From JBBRBB01 sp038206235 (GTDB lineage: Bacteria > Bacteroidota > Bacteroidia > Chitinophagales > Chitinophagaceae): a stretch of DNA of 64,000 nucleotides. The stretch lies in NCBI GenBank assembly GCA_038206235.1, contig JBBRBB010000007.1, positions 62,001 through 126,000 of the forward strand, in the 5' to 3' direction. The notes beneath the pieces were generated by a model, which did no database searches, was not told the origin of the DNA, and saw only the letters and a list, made by a program, of their open reading frames with translations. The position numbers and the translations under genes are program-made. Below are positions 34,689-42,434 of this stretch, piece after piece; the first letter of the stretch is position 1, and the number at the start of each line of letters is the position of its first letter.

Positions 34689-34744
34689 ATTTTTGCTACT
34701 TCCTATTCAGCTACAAAATTTTATCAATTCACATCCAAACTAAT

Positions 34745-36796
34745 TTATTCTAATACTACTGCAGCCAATGCGGGCAAATGCACTTTTAGTTTATACCATT
34801 TGCCTTCACCATAAACGGGCTCGCTTTTGATTTCAGGATTGTAAACATCTCCTGTGCCCCAGAAGTCTTTACTGTCGCTATTAAAAATTTCCCGCCAAAT
34901 ACTTTTTCTTTGTACATGCACTTCCCAGTTGTGACGCACCACAGGCATCATATTTAAAATAACTAATACATCGTCTTTTGGTTTTTTACCCATACGCTTG
35001 TATACAATTACGCTTTCTTTGCGATGATTCAAATCAACCCATTCAAATCCTTCAGTTTCAAATTGTTTTTCATATAGTGCAGGATAGTTGCGATAAAGCT
35101 CATTTAATTTTTGCACACAATATTGCATACCACCATGACTTTCATATTGCAGCAAATTCCATTGCAATTCGCTTTTATAATTCCATTCCTTGGTTGCGCC
35201 AAATTCATTTCCCATAAATAATAGCTTAGCGCCGGGATGTGTAAACATATATGTATATAGCAGGCGCAGGTTTGCAAACTTTTGCCAATCGTCGCCGGGC
35301 ATTTTATAGAGCATGGGGCTTTTGCCATGCACTACTTCATCATGGCTTAATGGCAGCATAAAATTTTCATCATAGAAATACATCATGCTAAAAGAAAATT
35401 TATCCTGGTGAAATTGACGGAAGATTGGGTCCATCTTAAAATAATCGAGTGTATCATGCATCCAGCCCATCATCCATTTCATTCCAAAGCCCAGCCCGTC
35501 TTCCACTGTAGGTTTGCTTATTTTTGGCCAATCTGTAGCCTCTTCTGCTATGGTTTGTATATCAGGAAAATCCCGATACAATGTTTCATTCAAATCTTTT
35601 ATGAAAGCAATCGCTTCAAGGTTTCCGTTTCCGCCAAATTCATTAGGCTCCCATTGACCTTCATTGCGACTGTAATCGAGACGCAGCATAGAGCTTACAG
35701 CATCAACGCGCAAACCATCTATATGAAATCTTTCGCACCAAAATCTTGCACTGCTTATTAAGAAACTTTTTACTTCACCTCTTTTGTAATTAAATATGTA
35801 AGAACTCCAGTCGGGATGATAACCTTTACGCATATCAGCATATTCATACGTATGCGTGCCATCAAACATAAAGAGACCATGAGAATCGTAGGGAAAATGA
35901 GAAGGCACCCAATCGAGCAGTACGCCAATATCTGCCTGGTGAAACGCATTAACCATTGCCGCAAAATCCTGCGGGCTTCCAAAGCGGGATGTGGGCGCAA
36001 AATATCCTGTGCCCTGGTAGCCCCAGCTTCCATCAAACGGATGCTCCATTACAGGCATAAACTCTATATGCGTAAAGCCCATTTTTTTTATGTATGGCAC
36101 AAGGCTTTCTGTTATTTGCTGGTATGTATTATATCTTTCCTCATCATTTTTATCAGGGCGCATCCAGCTTGCCAGGTGCACTTCATAAATAGAAAAGGGT
36201 GCATTTAAAGAATTATGCTTTTTTCTTTTCTGCATCCAATCATCATCATTCCATTCATAATAAGTTCCCCAGGTAATAGATGCCGTGAGAGGACGTTGCT
36301 CCCATAAATGAGCGAAAGGGTCGCCTTTATCAAGCAGTAACCCGCCATAACCATGAATATGATATTTGTACGATTCGCCTGCTGGAATATCTGGAATAAA
36401 TCCTTCCCAAATTCCGGAATTATCTAACCGCACATACAACACATGAGCGCTTTTATTCCAGTGATTAAAATTTCCTGTAACGCTTATCTGTATTGCATTT
36501 GGCGCCCATACGGCAAAATAAGTTCCGGTAGTATTCAAAACTTCAATCTGCTTATTTCCGAAAAATTTGTATAGACTATAATGAGTACCCTGCTGAAAAT
36601 TTTTTATGTCTTCATCAGTAAATAATGAGTAATTCCAAATAGGCTTTGAGCTGTCTACAAAATGTTGCTCTTCATATTTTGGAGAAATATTTTTTTCTTT
36701 TTTGTTTGATTTGGTTGCTGTGTTTTTATGGGCGCTTATCTTTTTTGTTGCGTCATTGAATTTCTGAATAGATTTTTTTTGGGTTGTTTTAGACAT
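34745..36796 (-). CDS. glgB: 1,4-alpha-glucan branching enzyme
   Basis: Glycogen branching enzyme, 683 residues, GH13. After a disordered Lys/Ser/Thr-rich extension (about 1-50, unusual) come a CBM48 module (GTYFAVWAPNAIQISVTGNFNHWN, about 90-115) and the (beta/alpha)8 barrel. Catalytic residues: the nucleophile Asp in DGLRVDAVSSML, the acid Glu in TIAEEATDWP, and the third Asp in PLSHDEVVHGK; also FMPVMEHPFDGSWGYQGTGYF and MGNEFGATKEW. A C-terminal all-beta domain ends LPALAAVVLE. No other glycogen gene lies in the window, so its partners are elsewhere. The next minus gene upstream is a small membrane protein. Confidence 0.96.
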   Translation of the reverse strand: MSKTTQKKSIQKFNDATKKISAHKNTATKSNKKEKNISPKYEEQHFVDSSKPIWNYSLFTDEDIKNFQQGTHYSLYKFFGNKQIEVLNTTGTYFAVWAPNAIQISVTGNFNHWNKSAHVLYVRLDNSGIWEGFIPDIPAGESYKYHIHGYGGLLLDKGDPFAHLWEQRPLTASITWGTYYEWNDDDWMQKRKKHNSLNAPFSIYEVHLASWMRPDKNDEERYNTYQQITESLVPYIKKMGFTHIEFMPVMEHPFDGSWGYQGTGYFAPTSRFGSPQDFAAMVNAFHQADIGVLLDWVPSHFPYDSHGLFMFDGTHTYEYADMRKGYHPDWSSYIFNYKRGEVKSFLISSARFWCERFHIDGLRVDAVSSMLRLDYSRNEGQWEPNEFGGNGNLEAIAFIKDLNETLYRDFPDIQTIAEEATDWPKISKPTVEDGLGFGMKWMMGWMHDTLDYFKMDPIFRQFHQDKFSFSMMYFYDENFMLPLSHDEVVHGKSPMLYKMPGDDWQKFANLRLLYTYMFTHPGAKLLFMGNEFGATKEWNYKSELQWNLLQYESHGGMQYCVQKLNELYRNYPALYEKQFETEGFEWVDLNHRKESVIVYKRMGKKPKDDVLVILNMMPVVRHNWEVHVQRKSIWREIFNSDSKDFWGTGDVYNPEIKSEPVYGEGKWYKLKVHLPALAAVVLE

Positions 36797-36912
36797 ACCA
36801 TTATCGTTTATATGAATAAGCTGGCAGCATGTAAAATTAGTAATCGTTTCCTGCTATATATAATAATTTATCATTCTTGCGTAATAAATCAGAACTGGTT
36901 TTATGCAGGCAG

Positions 36913-37308
36913 TTATTTTTTTTCAGCGGGCAATTTTATTTTGGGAAGAAATGTCATCATGAGTATGGTAACGGAAACAAGAAGCAGCAGATAAATACCA
37001 ATTCTTTTTTCAGGACAGTCGCCCAAATAACAAGTAGTAACCAAGAGATAATTTCTAATAGCCCATGCAAGGTTCATCGCTGCAATAAAAATATTTATTC
37101 TTTTTGCCCAGACGTTTGGAATAAGAAACAATAACAAACTAATAGAGCCGAAGATTATATTCATTAAGCCGGGCTTGCCAAATTCAGTTCCGGGTGCACT
37201 TATTCCTGTAATAATTATTTGCTTGCTTGCAATAAAGCTCCACGGAATAAAACATACGCTCATTAAAGCTATTACAGCAATTACGCCTATAAGTTGAGAA
37301 TGTTTCAT
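36913..37308 (-). CDS. Small four-helix membrane protein, unknown function
   Basis: 131 residues with four hydrophobic segments: LIGVIAVIALMSVCFIPWSF, LMNIIFGSISLLLFLIPNVW, NIFIAAMNLAWAIRNYLLV (followed by TTCYLGDCPEKRIG), and IYLLLLVSVTILMMTFL. ATG 37308 (MKHSQLIGV) is chosen; the longer frame to 37416 runs through a terminator-like hairpin and a degenerate tRNA copy and is not coding. I do not recognise a named family. Confidence 0.7.
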   Translation of the reverse strand: MKHSQLIGVIAVIALMSVCFIPWSFIASKQIIITGISAPGTEFGKPGLMNIIFGSISLLLFLIPNVWAKRINIFIAAMNLAWAIRNYLLVTTCYLGDCPEKRIGIYLLLLVSVTILMMTFLPKIKLPAEKK

Positions 37309-37315
37309 TGTAAAA

Positions 37316-37350
37316 AAACCTATAAGGTTTTTGAAAGCCTTATAGGTTTT
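37316..37350 (-). terminator. Terminator after tRNA-Cys
   Basis: AAAACCTATAAGG and CCTTATAGGTTTT form a 13-bp stem; on the minus strand seven T follow. It lies downstream of tRNA-Cys and 8 bp before the ATG of the membrane protein, so it probably ends the tRNA transcript. Confidence 0.65.
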
Positions 37351-37365
37351 ATTTTTTAAGAGATT

Positions 37366-37411
37366 GCGAGCAGATTCGTCCCGCCATTGGCGGGATTGCA
37401 GACCCTCTGTC
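37366..37411 (-). repeat. Degenerate tRNA-Cys 3'-half copy
   Basis: CGAGCAGATTCGTCCCGCC...ATTGCAGACCCTCTG resembles the T-arm to anticodon-arm half of the intact tRNA-Cys (CGAGCGGATTTGAACCGC...TTTGCAGACCTCTG). The variable-loop part is replaced by a small palindrome (CCCGCCATTGGCGGG). Confidence 0.5.
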
Positions 37412-37430
37412 TTCACAATTGTCTTTTTCG

Positions 37431-37501
37431 AGGTCCCGAGCGGATTTGAACCGCTGTGGGAGGTTTTGCAGACCTCTGCCTAGCCACTCGGCCACGGAAC
37501 C
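37431..37501 (-). tRNA. tRNA-Cys (anticodon GCA)
   Basis: Minus strand, 71 nt without encoded CCA. Acceptor stem GGTTCCG/CGGGACC (one U-G pair) with discriminator U, D-arm region TGGCCGAGTGGCTAGGCA, anticodon arm GAGGTCTGCAAAACCTC with anticodon GCA (bases 37467-37469), and T-arm GCGGTTCAAATCCGC. Degenerate half-copies flank it on both sides (37366-37411 and 37524-37569). A near -7 box (AACCTTTG, minus strand at 37520-37527) lies just upstream. Confidence 0.93.
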
Positions 37502-37523
37502 ATTTTTAATTTTTAAAAGCAAA

Positions 37524-37569
37524 GGTTTTGCTTTCCTCTGCCTATCCGCCAGCCGGCGGACACAGAACC
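37524..37569 (-). repeat. Degenerate tRNA-Cys 5'-half copy
   Basis: Plus-strand GGTTTTGC, CCTCTGCCTA and GAACC occur in the same order as in the intact tRNA-Cys (anticodon arm, D arm, acceptor). The D-loop part is replaced by the palindrome TCCGCCAGCCGGCGGA. Confidence 0.5.
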
Positions 37570-37658
37570 TTTATTATTATTCCCTGCGAAAATAAAACAA
37601 ACTACTTAAATAGAAATCCGAAATTTGAAACCTCTATCAACTATTCTTATCATCTATT

Positions 37659-38534
37659 ATGAATCGTATTGCAGAAAGTGAATTAATCATCAACAGCCGC
37701 GGCGCTGTGTATCATTTAGATTTGCGCCCCGAAGAATTAGCTGAAACCATTATCACTGTTGGCGACCCTGACCGTGTACAGAAGGTAAGCAGACATTTCA
37801 ACACAATAGAATTAAAAAGACAGCACAGAGAATTTGTTACGCATACAGGTTATCGTGGCAATAAGCGAATCTCAGTTATTTCTACCGGTATTGGTCCCGA
37901 TAATATTGATATTGTATTTAACGAACTCGATGCACTTGTAAATATTGATTTTGAAACACGAACGATTAAAAAGCAATTAAGTTCACTTACAATTATTCGC
38001 ATTGGAACCAGTGGTTCACTGCAGCCTGATATTCCTGTTGATTCTTATGTTGCCACTACTCATGGCTTAGGAATTGATAACCTGCTTAATTATTATATTC
38101 ATACAAACAACAATGAAGAAAAAAATATTTTGCAGCAGTTTATTGCACATACACAACTTGATTCTCAGTTCTTGCAGCCCTATATAAATACGGCATCTGC
38201 ATCGGTATTAAAGCATTTTGTTGAAGGATTTCATCACGGTATCACGGTTACTTGTCCTGGCTTTTACGGCCCCCAGGGCAGAGTGCTTCGTTTAGGGCTC
38301 ACCAATCCACACCTTATTGACAGGCTTAGTGAATTTCACTACGGCAACTATCGCATCACTAATTTTGAAATGGAAACAAGCGCTATTTACGGGCTGGGAA
38401 AATTGCTTGGACACCATTGTTTAAGTTTGAGCGCTATTGTTGCGAATAGAATTCATAAAGAATTTTCAAAAGATGGAAATGCCGCGGTGCAAAAATTAAT
38501 TCGATTCGCTTTGGGCATTATAGAAAAAATTTAA
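37659..38534 (+). CDS. Nucleoside phosphorylase (uridine phosphorylase-like)
   Basis: PNP/UDP family, 291 residues: phosphorolysis of nucleosides for salvage. Motifs: ITVGDPDRVQKVSRHF (N-terminal phosphate/substrate loop), ISVISTGIGPDNIDIVFNEL (catalytic Gly-rich), TIIRIGTSGSLQPDIPVDSYVATTHGLG (phosphate-binding), GITVTCPGFYGPQGR, and YRITNFEMETSAIYGLG (ribose-binding Glu-Met-Glu). Uridine specificity is likely but not decided by sequence. 49 bp upstream of dapF on the same strand. Confidence 0.93.
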   Translation: MNRIAESELIINSRGAVYHLDLRPEELAETIITVGDPDRVQKVSRHFNTIELKRQHREFVTHTGYRGNKRISVISTGIGPDNIDIVFNELDALVNIDFETRTIKKQLSSLTIIRIGTSGSLQPDIPVDSYVATTHGLGIDNLLNYYIHTNNNEEKNILQQFIAHTQLDSQFLQPYINTASASVLKHFVEGFHHGITVTCPGFYGPQGRVLRLGLTNPHLIDRLSEFHYGNYRITNFEMETSAIYGLGKLLGHHCLSLSAIVANRIHKEFSKDGNAAVQKLIRFALGIIEKI

Positions 38535-38583
38535 TAGAACAAATACATTTTTTGATGCAACTTGCCGCCTGCACAAAAATTAT

Positions 38584-39378
38584 ATGAAACTTCAATTTTA
38601 TAAATATCACGGAACCGGAAACGATTTTATTATTCTTGATAATCGCAGCAATACAATTAGTCTTACAATCAAACAAATTCGAAAAGTTTGTCATAGGCGG
38701 TTTGGAATAGGTGCAGATGGCTTCATGTTATTAAACAATAAAGAGGATTACGATTTCGAAATGAAATATTATAATTCTGATGGGCATGAAGGCAGCATGT
38801 GTGGCAATGGTGGCCGCTGTATGGTGCAGTTTGCCTGCGATATAGGAGTACAAAAGACACAATATCAATTTTGGGCAATTGACGGAGCACACGAAGCAAC
38901 TATTTCGGATAGCGGCTGGATATATTTAAAAATGAATGATGTAAATGGAATTGAAACCGGAGTTTTTGGGGATGTCATTGTAAATACAGGCTCACCGCAT
39001 TATGTAAAAGCTGTATCAGATCTTTGGAATTATGACGTTGTAAAACAAGGAAAGGAAATAAGATATAGCGATGAATTTAAAGCAGAAGGCATCAATGTAA
39101 ATTTCGTACAAGAATCAGGCGAAGAAGAATTGTTTGTACGCACATATGAACGCGGAGTAGAAGATGAAACTCTTAGCTGCGGAACAGGCGCAGCGGCTGC
39201 TGCGCTTGTGTTTGCCCATAATTCAAATGGATTTAACCGCGTGGAAATAAAAACTCCCGGCGGGCGCCTTGCAGTCGAGTTTAATAAAGTTGGCGATAAT
39301 AAATTTGAAAACATCTGGCTTTGCGGACCGGCAAGATTTGTGTTCAATGGCGAAATGGAATTAGAAGATGATGAATAA
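38584..39378 (+). CDS. dapF: Diaminopimelate epimerase
   Basis: Converts LL- to meso-diaminopimelate for lysine and peptidoglycan. 264 residues. N-terminal FYKYHGTGNDFIILDN; first catalytic Cys in DGHEGSMCGNGGRCMVQFA (about 72-90); second in TLSCGTGAAAAALVFAHN (about 197-214); YERGVEDET precedes it. Both Cys are present, so it should be active. Probably co-transcribed with the upstream phosphorylase. Confidence 0.96.
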   Translation: MKLQFYKYHGTGNDFIILDNRSNTISLTIKQIRKVCHRRFGIGADGFMLLNNKEDYDFEMKYYNSDGHEGSMCGNGGRCMVQFACDIGVQKTQYQFWAIDGAHEATISDSGWIYLKMNDVNGIETGVFGDVIVNTGSPHYVKAVSDLWNYDVVKQGKEIRYSDEFKAEGINVNFVQESGEEELFVRTYERGVEDETLSCGTGAAAAALVFAHNSNGFNRVEIKTPGGRLAVEFNKVGDNKFENIWLCGPARFVFNGEMELEDDE

Positions 39379-39464
39379 GAATTACAAGTTTAATCAATTC
39401 GAAAATCAATTTCTTTCATTCTGTTTAAACCATAATTTCACCGCAAATTATTGCCTGTTTATTA

Positions 39465-39512
39465 TTGATTGATTTGATGATTCAATGACTTTAATGACTA
39501 ATGACTTTTCTC
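39465..39512. repeat. GATTCAATGACT / TTAATGACT word array before corA
   Basis: ATTGATTGATTTGATGATTC, then words CAATGACT, TTAATGACT and AATGACTTTT. The array runs up to the corA start and creates the false N-terminal extension MTFL of the longer frame. Confidence 0.7.
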
Positions 39513-40451
39513 ATGATTCAGTATTTCAAAAATATAAACAGCCAAACCGTTGAAATTGAAAAGCCGGATAGCGGCGCATGGGTGAATGTTGTGCCTCCAT
39601 TAAAAGAAGAAGAGTTTGTTGAGCTGAGCGAAAAGCTGGATATACCCGTTGAATTCTTACGCGATTCGCTTGATATTGATGAAAGACCACGCTACGAATT
39701 TTCTGATGATGTTCGTTTCATGATAATAAAAACGCCCACCGAAAATAATTCGTTTAACGACAGCGATGCCTACTACATCACCATTCCCATCTGCATTATT
39801 TTAACCGATAATCAAATTGTAACTGTAAATTCTTTTGACAACGGCGCCATAAAAAATTTTTTAAACACTTTTGAAAAGCGTCATCCCGATAAACGAAATA
39901 TGATGGTGCTGAAAATTTTTGAGAAAATTGTTCAAAATTTTATGGAGTATCTTAAACAGATAAATCATCAAAGGAATCTTTACGAACAAAAGCTATACGA
40001 CAGTAACCGCAACGAAGAGCTGCTGCAATTAATGCGCATACAAAAAAGTCTTTTGTATTTTGTAACAGCCCTTCGCAGCAACGAATTAATGATGATGAAA
40101 ATGGAGCGCACCAATTTTCTTGGGCTCACCGAAGAAGAGCGTGAAATATTAAAAGATGTAATTGTTGACACCAGCCAGGCTCTTGAAATGGCAAATGTTT
40201 ACACAAACATTTTAAGCAGCACACTCGATGCTTTTGCCAGCATCATCAGCAACAATTTGAACAGTGTAATGAAGCGCCTCACCTCAATTACAATCATACT
40301 TTCTCTTCCTGCACTCGTTACCAGCATTTACGGCATGAACGTGGAGATACCTTATGCAAATACTGCACACGCATTTTACATCCCCGTAATTTTATCCCTG
40401 CTTGTATCAGTTATCATTGCCGGATATTTTATGAAGAAGAAATGGTTTTGA
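39513..40451 (+). CDS. corA: CorA-family magnesium transporter
   Basis: 312 residues from ATG 39513 (MIQYFKNINSQTVEIEKPDS); the ATG 12 bp earlier belongs to a repeat array. A large cytoplasmic alpha/beta and helical domain is followed by two C-terminal membrane helices (TSITIILSLPALVTSIYGMNVEIPY with the GMN signature, about 268-292, and FYIPVILSLLVSVIIAGYFM). The loop between helices keeps the YGMN motif required for Mg2+ selectivity. It forms a pentameric channel in the inner membrane; cobalt or zinc transport by relatives is possible. Confidence 0.94.
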   Translation: MIQYFKNINSQTVEIEKPDSGAWVNVVPPLKEEEFVELSEKLDIPVEFLRDSLDIDERPRYEFSDDVRFMIIKTPTENNSFNDSDAYYITIPICIILTDNQIVTVNSFDNGAIKNFLNTFEKRHPDKRNMMVLKIFEKIVQNFMEYLKQINHQRNLYEQKLYDSNRNEELLQLMRIQKSLLYFVTALRSNELMMMKMERTNFLGLTEEEREILKDVIVDTSQALEMANVYTNILSSTLDAFASIISNNLNSVMKRLTSITIILSLPALVTSIYGMNVEIPYANTAHAFYIPVILSLLVSVIIAGYFMKKKWF

Positions 40452-40455
40452 ATAT

Positions 40456-40484
40456 CGGTCAGACGGCTCTAAGCCGTCAGACCG
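40456..40484 (+). terminator. GGTCAGAC-type palindrome after corA
   Basis: CGGTCAGACGGCT and AGCCGTCAGACCG pair except at one central base. It starts 5 bp past the corA stop and probably acts as a terminator. Member of the GGTCAGACC family of this window. Confidence 0.6.
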
Positions 40485-40654
40485 TTAATCTTCATTTTGA
40501 ATTATATGTTACCGGCTGCATGAAATGAATTATTCTTTATAAGCCCAGCTTCAGATTTTCATGGCATCCCAATTGCGTCGCATTCTTCAACGTTCATAAC
40601 TTTATTTATCAATTTACAATTCAAATTGTGTAATATATTTCAACGTTTTTTGAT

Positions 40655-41128
40655 ATGGAAAATAAAACAGAACAGTTTGTAATAAGAGTTTACGGAATTT
40701 TAATGGATAACCACAAACGCATTTTGCTAAGCGATGAATTTATAAGAGGAAAATACTACACTAAGTTTCCCGGCGGCGGTCTTGAATTTGGCGAAGGAAC
40801 ACGTGATTGCCTGCAGCGTGAGTTCAAAGAAGAAACAGGTTTGGATGTTACTGTATGCGAACATATTTATACCACCGATTATTTTCAATTATCTGCATTT
40901 GATAAGCAGAGGCAGGTTATATCCATTTATTATTTTGTAAGTGCAGAACAATCATCATCACTCAAAACAAAAAATAAATTATTCGATTTTACTCCCGAGC
41001 AAACTGCAGATGCAAACGTGCAATGCGAAGTCTTTCGCTGGGTTGAATTTAAAGATTTGAATGAAGATTGTGTTACACTTCCTATTGATAAAATAGTGGT
41101 TAAGCTGTTGAAGAAAAGTCCCCTTTAG
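40655..41128 (+). CDS. Nudix hydrolase
   Basis: 157 residues with a complete Nudix box: GGGLEFGEGTRDCLQREFKEETGLDV (about 36-61), which fits GX5EX7REUXEEXGU, so pyrophosphohydrolase activity on a nucleoside diphosphate derivative is expected. Surrounding strands VIRVYGILMDNHKRILLSDE and VISIYYFVSAEQ are typical. The last residues KKSPL and the stop lie inside a CCCCTAAATCCCC hairpin element, and the 3' end overlaps yhhQ tail to tail by 29 bp. Substrate unknown. Confidence 0.9.
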   Translation: MENKTEQFVIRVYGILMDNHKRILLSDEFIRGKYYTKFPGGGLEFGEGTRDCLQREFKEETGLDVTVCEHIYTTDYFQLSAFDKQRQVISIYYFVSAEQSSSLKTKNKLFDFTPEQTADANVQCEVFRWVEFKDLNEDCVTLPIDKIVVKLLKKSPL

Positions 41129-41924
41129 GGGATTTAGGGGCTCCATCACCCGTTTGTCCCATGGCAGCTAATTTCATTTTGCGTGCCGTTTCATACCCCA
41201 CATACTTTTCAATTCTGTGTTCAATAAAATAAATCAATGGCGTAAGAATAACAGCCAAAATAAATTTATATGAATAGTTTACCATGCCTATTGCCAACAC
41301 TCTTTGCCAGCTCCAGCTGTTGCCCAGCTTAAAAGCAATAAACAAAACAACATAGCTATCTACTAATTGAGAAATCATGGTAGAGCCTGTTGCCCGCAGC
41401 CAAACTTTTTTTTCGCCGGTAATTTTTTTAATGCGATGAAACACGGTTACATCAACAATCTGGCTTACAAGGAATGCGACAATACTACCAAAAATAATCC
41501 ACATACCCTGCCCGAATATTGCGGTAAAAGCATTTTGCATATTAGGTATTCCGCTATCTTGTTTATAAGTGAGCCAGAAATTATCAGGAGGAATATGCAT
41601 CGCCATATAAAACATAAGAAAGGCATAAGAGATTAATGCAACGGCTGTATAGCTGATTCTTCTTACTGCTTTTGGTCCGAAATATTCATTCACAATATCT
41701 GTGATTACAAACTCCAGCGGCCACAGCAATACACCACAGGTAAGTGTAATGGATAAATCTTTCTCACCCAGCAAACTAAATTTTAACGGGCTGAATCCGA
41801 AAAGCTTTTCTAATGAAAATAGTTTTGTTCCTATACACTCTGCAATTAATGCATTGGCAACAAAGAATGCAGTGATACCGATAAAAATCTTGGTGGGCTT
41901 GTCTTTCAGAATATTATGTATCAT
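41100..41924 (-). CDS. yhhQ: Queuosine precursor transporter (YhhQ/VUT family)
   Basis: 274-residue membrane protein with about six helices: IFIGITAFFVANALIAECIGTKLF, LTCGVLLWPLEFVITDIVNEYFG (the conserved FVITDIVNEYFG signature), ISYTAVALISYAFLMFYMA, MWIIFGSIVAFLVSQIVDVTVFHRIK, STMISQLVDSYVVLFIAFKLG and FILAVILTPLIYFIEHRIEKYVGYE. Family members import queuine or preQ bases. The C-terminus (GAPKSPKGDFSSTA) is encoded by a CCCCTAAATCCCC element and is probably not functional. It overlaps the upstream small membrane gene by one base. Confidence 0.9.
   Translation of the reverse strand: MIHNILKDKPTKIFIGITAFFVANALIAECIGTKLFSLEKLFGFSPLKFSLLGEKDLSITLTCGVLLWPLEFVITDIVNEYFGPKAVRRISYTAVALISYAFLMFYMAMHIPPDNFWLTYKQDSGIPNMQNAFTAIFGQGMWIIFGSIVAFLVSQIVDVTVFHRIKKITGEKKVWLRATGSTMISQLVDSYVVLFIAFKLGNSWSWQRVLAIGMVNYSYKFILAVILTPLIYFIEHRIEKYVGYETARKMKLAAMGQTGDGAPKSPKGDFSSTA
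41111..41144 (-). repeat. CCCCTAAATCCCC hairpin element, copy 2
   Basis: On the minus strand AGCCCCTAAAT, the hairpin CCCCTAAAGGGG, then ACTT; it matches copy 1 at 706-740. It lies where the Nudix and yhhQ genes overlap and encodes the C-terminus of both. Confidence 0.8.
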
Positions 41925-42226
41925 CAGAAAATAATAAAATAAAAGATTTGAAAAACAAATATAAACACGCTACAGGCTGTTGCCCATTTATTAATAACTA
42001 TTATTCTATTCTCTTTTATTTTCAGCATAGCTATTATAAAAAGGATAATAAAATTAAGAAAGGGAGAAATTATCCATCCAGGTATAATTGTTATGCTTTG
42101 TACTAACTCAGGAATTGATACCTCTGTATATCGCAATACAAGGCAAACGATAAATAAAATATTCAGTATAAATGCGAGGCGCTGCAAAAAGAGAAGCCAT
42201 TTGTATTTTGCAATTACTTCATCCAT
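41924..42226 (-). CDS. Small membrane protein, unknown function
   Basis: 100 residues with three hydrophobic segments: LLFLQRLAFILNILFIVCLVL, IIPGWIISPFLNFIILFIIAML and WATACSVFIFVFQIFYFIIF. I do not recognise a family. Its stop overlaps the yhhQ start by one base (TGATG-like junction), so the two are co-translated. Confidence 0.7.
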   Translation of the reverse strand: MDEVIAKYKWLLFLQRLAFILNILFIVCLVLRYTEVSIPELVQSITIIPGWIISPFLNFIILFIIAMLKIKENRIIVINKWATACSVFIFVFQIFYFIIF

Positions 42227-42232
42227 ATTTAA

Positions 42233-42266
42233 AACCCTCTAAATCTCCCTAAAGGGAGACTTTGAA
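42233..42266. repeat. CCCCTAAATCCCC hairpin element, copy 3 (variant)
   Basis: AACCCTCTAAAT, the hairpin CTCCCTAAAGGGAG, then ACTTTGAAA. Compared with copies 1 and 2, one C-to-T change on the left arm is matched by an A on the right arm, keeping the stem paired. It lies just upstream of the small membrane gene start. Confidence 0.75.
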
Positions 42267-42434
42267 ACCCGTTTATTTAATTACTTTTTTATTGTAGTAA
42301 GGAAGGTGCAACTTAAAGATTTTTTAATTGTATCATCTTACTCCATTATTTGTTATAGAAGTCTATAACTTTCTTTCGCTCTTTTGAGAATTTAGCGAGT
42401 TCATGTAGGTTTGCCGCTACTATCAATCATACAC

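Larger units (their letters stand above)
34186..34744. other. 559-bp gene-free stretch with two hairpins
   Basis: AT-rich gap upstream of the SprB-repeat gene and downstream of glgB. It contains a perfect 14-bp hairpin (34322-34355) and a GGGC/GGCCC hairpin followed by six T on the + strand (34659-34688). Since both flanking genes are on the minus strand, the second hairpin, if a terminator, would end a + strand transcript with no known gene. Confidence 0.5.

Noticed and set aside
36913..37416. Long form of the small membrane protein gene starting at 37416
   Set aside because: The first 36 codons run through a terminator hairpin and a degenerate tRNA-Cys copy; ATG 37308 gives a clean membrane protein start.
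42227..42410. preQ1 riboswitch upstream of the yhhQ operon
   Set aside because: No preQ1-I type stem with an adenine-rich tail or other known preQ1 aptamer pattern was found; only the hairpin repeat copy is there.
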